DNA from: Candidatus Cybelea tumulisoli
GTDB lineage: Bacteria; Vulcanimicrobiota; Vulcanimicrobiia; Vulcanimicrobiales; Vulcanimicrobiaceae
DNA: 47,625 nucleotides
Direction: 5' to 3'
NCBI GenBank assembly: GCA_003167155.1
Contig: PMTY01000172.1
Coordinates: forward strand, 36,536 to 84,160
Position 1 is the first letter of the stretch, and the number at the start of each line of letters is the position of its first letter. Made by a program: the position numbers and the translations under genes. The notes beneath the pieces were generated by a model. The model saw nothing but the letters and a program-made list of their open reading frames with translations. It was not told where the DNA came from and searched no databases. Shown piece by piece: positions 1 to 6,616 of the stretch.

Positions 1-1
1 G

Positions 2-1246
2 CTCGCGTATATCTTCTTCTTCGTCGTCGTGACGCGCTTTTGGGTGGTGGCGCGAAACCGCGGCTACGTGACGCTGGCGGATTTCATTCGCGATCGCTAC
101 GATGACCGTCGCCTCGAGGTCGCCGTGGCGCTCACGTGCGTTGCTGCCGCGATGCCGTACGTCGCCCTGCAACTCGTCGGCATGCAAGCCGTCCTCACGC
201 AGTTTGGCGCCGGCTCGCCGTTCGTCCAAGACTCCGCGCTCTTCGTCGCCTTCGCAATCGTCGCCGCCTATACGTACATGTGCGGCTTGCGCGGCCCGGC
301 ATTGGTCGCCTTCGTCAAAGACACGCTGATGTACGTGACGATCGTCGCCGCCATGGTTATCATTCCCGCAAAGCTGGGCGGCTGGGGACACATTTTCAGC
401 GCCGCGAGCGTCGCGCTGTCGAAGCACGCGCCGCCCGGCGGGCTGCTCGTCCCACCGAACATGTATTTCGCCTACGCCACGCTGGCGCTCGGTTCGGCCT
501 GCACGCTTTTTTTGTATCCGCATTCGATCACGAGCGCGCTTAGCGCAAAGAGTAAGCGCGTCATCGAGCGCAACGCCGTCTTCTTGCCGCTCTATTCGAT
601 CTTGCTGGCGCTGCTCGCGCTCCTGGGTTACTGCGCGCTGGCGGCCGGCATCCATCTCGACGCTAAACACACCAGCCTCGCCGTCCCGCTCTTGCTCAAG
701 GCGCTCTTCCCGGGTTGGCTCGCCGGCGTGGGCTTCGCTGCGATCGTTACGGGCGCGCTGGTTCCAGCCGCGGTCATGGCGATCGGCGCGGCCAACCTTT
801 TTGCCAGCAACGTGCTCGCGGAGTTCACCCAAGATCGACCTCCCGGCGAAACGCAACGCGCAAAACTCATCTGCCTTGCGGTGCTTGCAGCGGCGCTGGT
901 TCTGGTGCTTACGGTTCCCGTGCCGTTCGCAATCAACTTTCAACTGCTGGGCGGCGCGTGGATGCTGCAGATCTTCCCCGTGGCAGCGATCGGCCTCTAT
1001 ACGCGTTGGTTCAACCCGCAGGCTTTGCTGGCCGGCTGGGCCTGTGGGATCGTCTGCACGACCGCGATGGCGGTAGCGACCGGATTTAAATCGACGTTCG
1101 CACTCGGCGGAAACGGTCTTGTGGGATATATCGGCTTCTACGGATTCGTGCTCAACCTCGCCGTCGCCACGGGCTTGACGCTGCTCTTACGCGGAACCGG
1201 CAGCGCGCGCGGGGTCGATCGAACCGTCCCGGCGGACTACGCCTAA
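2..1246 (+). CDS. Sodium:solute symporter (SSF family), 5' truncated by window edge
   Basis: This is an integral membrane protein of the SSF (PutP/MctP-like) family, which couples Na+ entry to uptake of a small organic solute. About 414 residues are visible. The frame is open to the first base of the window, and the visible part begins at the end of a membrane helix before 'YVTLADFIRDRYDD', the loop that normally follows helix 2. I therefore expect roughly 80-90 residues to be missing. At least nine hydrophobic helices follow. A GTG at 29 is in frame but would start inside a helix, so it is probably not the true start. The substrate cannot be told from the sequence; monocarboxylates or amino acids are both possible. 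Confidence 0.85.
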   Translation, partial: LAYIFFFVVVTRFWVVARNRGYVTLADFIRDRYDDRRLEVAVALTCVAAAMPYVALQLVGMQAVLTQFGAGSPFVQDSALFVAFAIVAAYTYMCGLRGPALVAFVKDTLMYVTIVAAMVIIPAKLGGWGHIFSAASVALSKHAPPGGLLVPPNMYFAYATLALGSACTLFLYPHSITSALSAKSKRVIERNAVFLPLYSILLALLALLGYCALAAGIHLDAKHTSLAVPLLLKALFPGWLAGVGFAAIVTGALVPAAVMAIGAANLFASNVLAEFTQDRPPGETQRAKLICLAVLAAALVLVLTVPVPFAINFQLLGGAWMLQIFPVAAIGLYTRWFNPQALLAGWACGIVCTTAMAVATGFKSTFALGGNGLVGYIGFYGFVLNLAVATGLTLLLRGTGSARGVDRTVPADYA

Positions 1247-1314
1247 CGGAACGTTTTCGTACGCGGCTTGGAGTACGATGGCAGTGTGATCCCGATCGGA
1301 CCGGCCCTCGCTCG

Positions 1315-1363
1315 GGTACCTGGGCAGGAGAAGCTCGCGCATCTCCTCTATAGCGCAGGTACC
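1315..1363. repeat. Nested inverted repeat between symporter and lipoprotein genes
   Basis: Outer arms GGTACCTG (1315-1322) and CAGGTACC (1356-1363) are perfect complements. They enclose inner arms AGGAGA (1326-1331) and TCTCCT (1342-1347). The structure lies about 70 bases after the symporter stop and about 75 before the lipoprotein start. It could be a transcription terminator (no U-tract is evident) or a leader structure. Nothing else is recognisable in the 191-base gap 1247-1437. Confidence 0.5.
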
Positions 1364-1437
1364 GCGCGTACGCCCGCCGGTCGGGTCTTTTAGCCACACC
1401 CGTCACGTACTTTCACGTATTTAAAGGAGAGTTTGGA

Positions 1438-1911
1438 ATGCGTTTTCTCAAGATGTCGCTCGTCCTCGTTGCCGCAACCCTCGTGATAACGGCCTGCGCG
1501 AGCAAGTCCTCGTCGAACGATCAGAGTCAATCCAATGCCGAGGCTACGTCGGCCGCCTCGTCTGCCGCGACCACGGACAGCGGCGGCACGACCACCGACA
1601 ACACCGCCGCGAGCACGGCGCCCGCGGGTGAAGCGCCCGCCTATCCCGGCGCAGTCACGCAGGCCTCCGGAACCAACTCCAGCATGGGCCAAACCGCGGC
1701 AGGCACGGTCATGACGACCGATGACTCCTTCGATAAAGTCTACGCCTGGTACCAGAAGAACATGCCGGCCGGTTCCGAGAAATCCCACACCACCGCGCCG
1801 ATGCAGAGCGCCGTCTTTATGGTTGGCGATCCGGGCTCCGGGCAGACCTCGGTAACGATCACGGTATCGAACGGCAAGACGATGATCACGAGCGCCAAAG
1901 TAAAGATGTAG
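1438..1911 (+). CDS. Small lipoprotein of unknown function
   Basis: The 157-residue protein has a basic n-region, a hydrophobic stretch and a lipobox ending at Cys20 (VITAC), so it is predicted to be lipid-anchored outside the cytoplasmic membrane. A low-complexity Ser/Thr/Ala linker (about residues 22-60) leads to a compact domain starting 'AYPGAVTQ', with 'DSFDKVYAWYQKNMP' and 'AVFMVGDPGSGQTSVTI'. A good Shine-Dalgarno AAAGGAGAG lies just upstream of the ATG. The gene stands alone, convergent with the GloVer lipoprotein. I do not recognise an enzymatic family; the fold is likely a small alpha/beta domain, but that is inference. Confidence 0.75.
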   Translation: MRFLKMSLVLVAATLVITACASKSSSNDQSQSNAEATSAASSAATTDSGGTTTDNTAASTAPAGEAPAYPGAVTQASGTNSSMGQTAAGTVMTTDDSFDKVYAWYQKNMPAGSEKSHTTAPMQSAVFMVGDPGSGQTSVTITVSNGKTMITSAKVKM

Positions 1912-1927
1912 CCGCTCCACTTCATCG

Positions 1928-3175
1928 CTACGGCGTGAATTCGTAGACCGTTCCTTGGCCGAAAGCGCCGCCGGCCACGGTCGCGCCGTAGAGGTTGCCC
2001 TTCGCATCGAATGTCAATCCGTAGTAGGGATACGCGCCGTCGCTGCCGCTGCCGAACGCATGGAGCACGCTTTCACTTCCCGATGTTGCGTTGACTTTGA
2101 AGATCGTGCCGCAGCCGCAGCTTCCGCCGCCCGCGGATGTCGTTCCGTAAAGTTCGCCGTTTTGAAAAACTAGCGTCGCCGTCGGAGAGCTTCCGTCGCT
2201 GCCTCCCTGGAAACTGTAGAGCACGCGCTCCCGATACCGTCCGTGCGTTCTCGCGGCGAGTTCGAAGACGGTGCCTTGCCCATCGGCGCCGCCGTAGTAG
2301 GTCGTTCCGTAAAGATCGCCGGCCGCGTCGGCAACCAAACCGCCGTACGGGGAGTCGCCATCGAGCGAACCCGTAAAGGCGTAGAGCGTCGTCAGTTTCC
2401 AGCGTTTCCTCGACGTCACACGTAGTTTGAAGACCGTACCATCGCCATGAGCGCCGCCGATCTCCGCGACGCCATACAAGTTGCCCGCGGCATCGCGCAG
2501 TAAAAGGCCGAGTGACCCGATGCCCCCGTCCGTGCCTCCGGTAAAGGCGTGAATGACCTTCTCGTGCCATTGGTGCCCGGCACGCCAAACCTCGTAGATC
2601 GTACCCTGGGAATGCGCGCCGCCGTCGGGAGTCATGCCATAGAGGTTGCCGCTCGGATCGAAAACGACGCCGCCGCCTGGTCCGAATCCGTCGCTGCCGG
2701 CGCTAAAGTTGTGCAGGACGTTCTCGGTCTGTGGGGTCAACTGGAAGACGATCCCGCAGCCGTCGCTGCTGCACGATCCGCCGGAACCGCCGGCAACGGT
2801 GGTACCGTCGAGGTTTCCGTGCCGATCGAAGCTCACTCCACCGTGCGGATTCTTTCCGTCGGCGTAACAGCCGAAATTGTGCAGCACGCTCTCCGGCCAC
2901 GGCGGACTCGCTTGCGGCGTCAATTTGAAGATCGTGCCGCACTGCGACGTTCCGCCGATGACGGTCGTACCGTAGAGATTTCCGTTGCCATCGAAAGCCA
3001 GCCCGGTCGCGGCATTGCCTCCGTCGCCGCCACCGGTGAAACTATAGAGAACCTGTTCGGAGCTCGTCGCAGAGCGGCTGCGCGCGACGACGGCGTGTGC
3101 GGGATCGTAGCCGCTTAGACCGTATGCGCAGCCGGAAAGCATCATCGCGAGAACGATGACCGCGAGTCCGCGCAC
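1928..3175 (-). CDS. GloVer-type tandem-repeat lipoprotein
   Basis: The 415-residue protein starts at GTG and has a signal peptide with lipobox LSGC (Cys16). The rest consists of about seven repeats of 45-50 residues with the pattern [VT]LYSFTGGxDG...GLxxDxxGNLYGTTxxGG...GTIFKLTP. This is the 'choice-of-anchor tandem repeat GloVer-containing' family (TIGR03803 type). Seven repeats of this length suggest a seven-bladed propeller, though this is inference. It is the last gene of a minus-strand series and begins 4 bases after the stop of the preceding secreted-protein gene, so cotranscription is very likely. Function is unknown; surface binding or structural roles are plausible. Confidence 0.85.
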   Translation of the reverse strand: MRGLAVIVLAMMLSGCAYGLSGYDPAHAVVARSRSATSSEQVLYSFTGGGDGGNAATGLAFDGNGNLYGTTVIGGTSQCGTIFKLTPQASPPWPESVLHNFGCYADGKNPHGGVSFDRHGNLDGTTVAGGSGGSCSSDGCGIVFQLTPQTENVLHNFSAGSDGFGPGGGVVFDPSGNLYGMTPDGGAHSQGTIYEVWRAGHQWHEKVIHAFTGGTDGGIGSLGLLLRDAAGNLYGVAEIGGAHGDGTVFKLRVTSRKRWKLTTLYAFTGSLDGDSPYGGLVADAAGDLYGTTYYGGADGQGTVFELAARTHGRYRERVLYSFQGGSDGSSPTATLVFQNGELYGTTSAGGGSCGCGTIFKVNATSGSESVLHAFGSGSDGAYPYYGLTFDAKGNLYGATVAGGAFGQGTVYEFTP

Positions 3176-3179
3176 GACG

Positions 3180-3557
3180 CTACCCGCGGTAGGCGGCTGG
3201 AACGCTAACGCGGGCGCCGCCGTTCTCGCTGATGGTTGCGGTGCTTTGCTTTGGCGCGGTATCCGCTTCGCGGATCAGCTCGAACTGGACGACGGCTTGG
3301 CCCGAGGCGGGTATCGTGACGTCAACGCGCTCCGGCGAGCAGATCTTTGGCGTGCAAAAAGCCGCGAGCCATCCGCTGGCCACGCCGGACGCCTGCAAAC
3401 GGATCACGGCCTGCGGTTTGCCGCTGACTTCCAGGCGGTACTTGGCGGCCGCGCTGGTCGTCGCCTGAAGGTCGTTGCCCGTCCATGGCTGGATCGAGAG
3501 ATGAGTGGCAGGCGAGACGGCGAGCATCATCGCGAGGCCGGCGACAGCTACGTTCAT
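3180..3557 (-). CDS. Small secreted protein of unknown function
   Basis: The 125-residue protein has a short signal-like N-terminus (MNVAVAGLAMMLAVSPATH) followed by a predicted beta-rich domain with a Cys pair (AAFCTPKICSPE). Its ATG overlaps the TGA of the upstream ABC permease gene by 4 bases, which indicates translational coupling. The next gene starts 4 bases after its stop. It lies between an ABC exporter and a surface lipoprotein, so an envelope role is likely. The beta-rich middle looks like a small Ig-like sandwich. No family was recognised. Confidence 0.7.
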   Translation of the reverse strand: MNVAVAGLAMMLAVSPATHLSIQPWTGNDLQATTSAAAKYRLEVSGKPQAVIRLQASGVASGWLAAFCTPKICSPERVDVTIPASGQAVVQFELIREADTAPKQSTATISENGGARVSVPAAYRG

Positions 3558-4300
3558 GTTCGCAGCTTATAGCCGATTGCCATCAGGCGCAAGATAATGC
3601 CGAGTGAAATTGCGGTGAGAAGCACGACCATCCCAATCGAAAACACGGGCGCGAGGTAGCTCTGCCCGGTGTAACTGCGACGAAAGGCGTCGATCGTATA
3701 AAAGATCGGATTGAAAAGCTCTAAGGTCTGCAGCGGTCGCGGAAGCATTCTTGCCGAGGTGAAGACGCCGCCGACGAAGGTAAGCGGCGTGATCACGAAC
3801 GTCGTGAGGATCGCGATGTGGTCGAACTTGTCGGCGAGCAGCCCAAAGATGAGGCCGAGGGCCGAGAATAAGACCGAGACCAGCGCGATCACCACGAAAT
3901 AGATCAGCCAGTCGTGGGGAACGCTGTGCACGAGCACCACGCCGAGCACGGTGATGAGCCCGGCGATGAGCATCGAGCGCGCCAAACTGCCGATGATATA
4001 TCCGCCGACCAGCTCGTAGGCCGACATCGGCGCGATCAGCAGCTCCTGGATCGAGTTCATGAACCTTCCCTGGAAGAGCGAGCTCGAGCACTCGCCGTAC
4101 GACGAGTCGATCACTTGCAGCATGATCAGCCCGGGGATCAAGAACTGCGCGTAGCTGACGCCGTCGACGACCGGGATGCGGCTGCCCAGCGCCAAGCCGA
4201 AGACGAAGACGTAGAGCACCGTCGTGATGATCGGCGGCCAGATCACCTGGTTGATGATCTTGAGGCTCCGCACGATCTCACGCCTGACCAGCGTCCACAA
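3554..4300 (-). CDS. ABC-2 type exporter permease (YadH-like)
   Basis: The 248-residue membrane protein has about six predicted helices. It contains the ABC-2 signature 'YAQFLIPGLIMLQVI', 'NSIQELLIAPMSAYEL' and 'TPLTFVGGVFTSARMLP', very like E. coli YadH, NodJ and DrrB. It should form the membrane channel of an exporter with the adjacent ATPase. TTG at 4298-4300 gives the standard N-terminus (MWTLVRREIVRSLK); no clear Shine-Dalgarno is visible. It begins 10 bases after the ATPase stop and overlaps the next gene by 4 bases. Substrate is unknown; members of this family move lipids, polysaccharides or drugs. Confidence 0.9.
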   Translation of the reverse strand: MWTLVRREIVRSLKIINQVIWPPIITTVLYVFVFGLALGSRIPVVDGVSYAQFLIPGLIMLQVIDSSYGECSSSLFQGRFMNSIQELLIAPMSAYELVGGYIIGSLARSMLIAGLITVLGVVLVHSVPHDWLIYFVVIALVSVLFSALGLIFGLLADKFDHIAILTTFVITPLTFVGGVFTSARMLPRPLQTLELFNPIFYTIDAFRRSYTGQSYLAPVFSIGMVVLLTAISLGIILRLMAIGYKLRT

Positions 4301-4310
4301 AGCTACGGAG

Positions 4311-5060
4311 TTAATTGCGCGTCAACTCCAAGAAGACGTCTTGCAAGGATGCGCCCAACGCGACCAGTTCTTCGGTCGGCTTTTCGGCAACGATGCGGCC
4401 GGCGCGCACGATCGCGATGCGACGGCAGAGTTCTTCGGCCTCTTCCAAGTAATGCGTCGTCAAAAAAACCGTCAGCCCTTCGGCATTGAGCTTCTGCAGC
4501 CACTCCCAGAGTTCTAAGCGAAGCTCGACGTCGACGCCGGCGGTGGGTTCGTCGAGAATCAGGAGCTTGGGTTCGTGAATCAAGGCACGTGCCAATGAGA
4601 GCCGGCGCTTCTGGCCGCCGGAAATCTTCGTGTACTCGAGATGCGCGTGCGAGGTCAGGCCGAAGCGCTCCAGCAGCATGTCGGCGCGTTCGGCCACGAG
4701 CTTTCCCCGCAGCCCGTAGTAACCGGCGGCATAGATCAGGACGTCGCGCAGCGAGAGATACCGGTCGAAGTTGAACTCCTGCGGCGAAAGGCCGATGAGG
4801 CGCCGAGCCTCGCGCCATTGCCGTTCGTTGTCGTAACCGAAGATTCGGATACTCCCGGCGCTCGTGCGAGCCAAACCGACGATTGCGTTGATCGTCGTCG
4901 TTTTGCCGGCGCCGTTGGGGCCGAGGAAGCCGAAAAACTCTCCCGATTCCACGCGCAGCGAGATTCCATCGACGGCCGTAAAACTGCCATAGCGCTTCAC
5001 GAGCCCATTGACTTCAATGGCTGGGGCGGATGCGGGGACTAGGGAATCGTGGTCTTTAAT
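4311..5060 (-). CDS. ABC transporter ATP-binding protein (YadG/DrrA-like)
   Basis: This is the ATPase partner of the ABC-2 permease downstream. Visible motifs are Walker A (GPNGAGKTT), Q-loop (LSPQEFNFDR), signature (ISGGQKRRLSLARAL), Walker B (LLILDEPTAGVD) and H-loop (FLTTHYLEEAEE). The start is uncertain. The conserved first strand 'IEVNGLVKRYG' has no ATG, GTG or TTG close upstream. The nearest such codon is a TTG at 5189, which would add 43 residues that are only the antisense-free, out-of-frame reading of the upstream gene. I place the start at an ATT at 5060 (MKDHDSLVP...), about 19 bases before the upstream stop, as the likeliest. Reinitiation after the upstream gene would fit. Confidence 0.85.
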   Translation of the reverse strand: MKDHDSLVPASAPAIEVNGLVKRYGSFTAVDGISLRVESGEFFGFLGPNGAGKTTTINAIVGLARTSAGSIRIFGYDNERQWREARRLIGLSPQEFNFDRYLSLRDVLIYAAGYYGLRGKLVAERADMLLERFGLTSHAHLEYTKISGGQKRRLSLARALIHEPKLLILDEPTAGVDVELRLELWEWLQKLNAEGLTVFLTTHYLEEAEELCRRIAIVRAGRIVAEKPTEELVALGASLQDVFLELTRN

Positions 5061-5770
5061 CGTTTGTACCGGTGGCGGCGGAGGGTGGCGATGAGTTCGG
5101 TACTCTCCGGAATCCCGCAGTCGCTCAATTGAGTTGCGACCTTCTTGACGTCGAAGGCGACGCGCCGGTGCTTCACCTGCCAGCCGCAATCACGCTCGGT
5201 AAAGATCGCATAGCAGGCCCGCGGATCGCCATCCTTCGGTAAGCCGACCGACCCTACGTCGACCAGCAGTTTGCCTCGCCACATTCGCACGTAGGGCAAG
5301 TGCAGATGGCCGAAGGCAATCGTCGCTGCGCGCTCGTCGCCGACGAGTCGCTGGAGCACCTCTTCATCGGCATCCGGCCAGAGGTGTTCGTCGTCGTTCT
5401 TTGGATTGGCGTGCACGATCAGCAGTTGGTTGTCGTCTTCGCCCATGCGCAGGGCAAAGGGCAACTCTCGCAGCCATGCGAGCCAACGTTCGCCGATCTC
5501 CCGGCGCGTCCACGCAATCTGCGCCTTCTCGGCCGCCGTCAGCGTCTCGGCGACCGCTTCGTCGAAGACGTAGCGGTCCTTGTTCCCGCGAATGCACGCG
5601 GCGCCGATCTCTTCCAGGCGCAGCAGCACCTTCTTGGGTTTCGGTCCGTCGAGACAGAGATCGCCCGCAACGACAACGCCGTCGGCGCCCCCCTGCGATT
5701 CGAGATCCGCCAGACAAGCGTCGAGCGCTAAAAGGTTTCCATGCACGTCAGAAAAGACGGCAAATCGCAT
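5039..5770 (-). CDS. Calcineurin-like metallophosphoesterase
   Basis: The 243-residue cytoplasmic protein carries the metallophosphoesterase metal-ligand set: DVH (residues 8-10), GDLCLDG (36-42), GNKD (62-65, in place of the usual GNHD or GN[CN]D), a His in LIVHAN (120) and FGHLH (153-157). It is similar in size to the YfcE/MJ0936-like phosphodiesterases. A 25-45 residue C-terminal extension is basic. It starts 12 bases after the DDAH-like gene and ends inside the ABC ATPase gene, so it belongs to the same operon. Substrate is not predictable. The Lys in GNKD replaces a residue that is often the catalytic His, so activity may be altered. Confidence 0.85.
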   Translation of the reverse strand: MRFAVFSDVHGNLLALDACLADLESQGGADGVVVAGDLCLDGPKPKKVLLRLEEIGAACIRGNKDRYVFDEAVAETLTAAEKAQIAWTRREIGERWLAWLRELPFALRMGEDDNQLLIVHANPKNDDEHLWPDADEEVLQRLVGDERAATIAFGHLHLPYVRMWRGKLLVDVGSVGLPKDGDPRACYAIFTERDCGWQVKHRRVAFDVKKVATQLSDCGIPESTELIATLRRHRYKRLKTTIP

Positions 5771-5782
5771 CGGCCCTCCAAC

Positions 5783-6616
5783 TCACTCGCGTTTGAGAGC
5801 CAGCGCCAGCATCGACGGAGCAACTCCAAGCTTCGTAAACTCGTAGAGGTCGATCGATTCGACGGTGATGCCCGCGCGACGCATTTGTGCCAACGCCGTG
5901 CGGTAGCGAATGTCGGCGAGCACGTGCCGTTCGCCTAGGCAGAGCACGCCGGCGGCCAGTTCTTCCCCTCGCTCCAGCACGATCGTCCGAAAACCGGCAA
6001 ACGCGGCAATGTCGGCTTTGTCGCCGCCGACGACGATCGTGTCCCTTGCGACGGCGCCCGCGACGCAGCGCAGCGAAAGCACGTTGGGGGCAAGGCGGAC
6101 TTCGACGACGCGATACCCGCGTGCGCCCGCGAGTTTCGCAAAGCCCTCGCGGCCAAATGCGTTTCCGCGCGAGCCCACGCCGACAAAGGCGGTCTCGCCC
6201 GCGAGAATGACGTCGTTGCCGTCGAGCAATCCGGGGCTCGCAATATGTCCGGCCAGCGGCACGTCGAGCTGCGCGAACTCCGCTTGCATCCGATCGGCCT
6301 CCGCGCGTCGCGACAGGGGCGTCGGGCGCATCATCACCGCGCCGTCCTCAAAGACGACTGCGGCATCGCCCGCGCCCACTTCGTAGGGATCGTTTGCGTG
6401 AGAGCCGAGCACGATCGTTTCGACGCCGAAGTATGCGAGCGTCGAACGCAGGACTTCGTGCTGCTCGAACGCGCGGGCATAGATTGCGCCGGGCTCGCCG
6501 ATTCGCGCGCCGGCGCGCTCGATGCCGGCGTTCGGGCGCACCAAAACGGCGCACCGCAGGCGCCCCGTTGCCGTCGCCACCAACCGCGGGCCAAAACCGA
6601 CCGCAGTGGGCGTCAT
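5783..6616 (-). CDS. DDAH/arginine-deiminase-fold protein, apparently without catalytic His and Cys
   Basis: The 277-residue protein matches dimethylarginine dimethylaminohydrolase across its length: 'GAGDAAVVFEDGAVMMRP' with 'LSRRAEAD', 'LDGNDVILAGETAFVGVGSR' and a C-terminal 'EFTKLGVAPSMLALAL'. In active enzymes the third block reads LHLKS with the catalytic His; here it is LSLRC, with Ser181. The C-terminal block normally reads [GL]LTCxS with the nucleophilic Cys; here it is APSMLAL, with Met269. Asp84 and the DGxD motif (132-135) are kept. It is therefore probably a binding or structural pseudoenzyme rather than a hydrolase. Its ATG overlaps the stop of the upstream fusion gene by 4 bases. 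Confidence 0.8.
   Translation of the reverse strand: MTPTAVGFGPRLVATATGRLRCAVLVRPNAGIERAGARIGEPGAIYARAFEQHEVLRSTLAYFGVETIVLGSHANDPYEVGAGDAAVVFEDGAVMMRPTPLSRRAEADRMQAEFAQLDVPLAGHIASPGLLDGNDVILAGETAFVGVGSRGNAFGREGFAKLAGARGYRVVEVRLAPNVLSLRCVAGAVARDTIVVGGDKADIAAFAGFRTIVLERGEELAAGVLCLGERHVLADIRYRTALAQMRRAGITVESIDLYEFTKLGVAPSMLALALKRE

Noticed and set aside
1187-1399. Minus-strand 70-codon frame downstream of the symporter
   Set aside because: It overlaps the symporter's 3' end and the inverted repeat, has no ribosome site and resembles no protein family.
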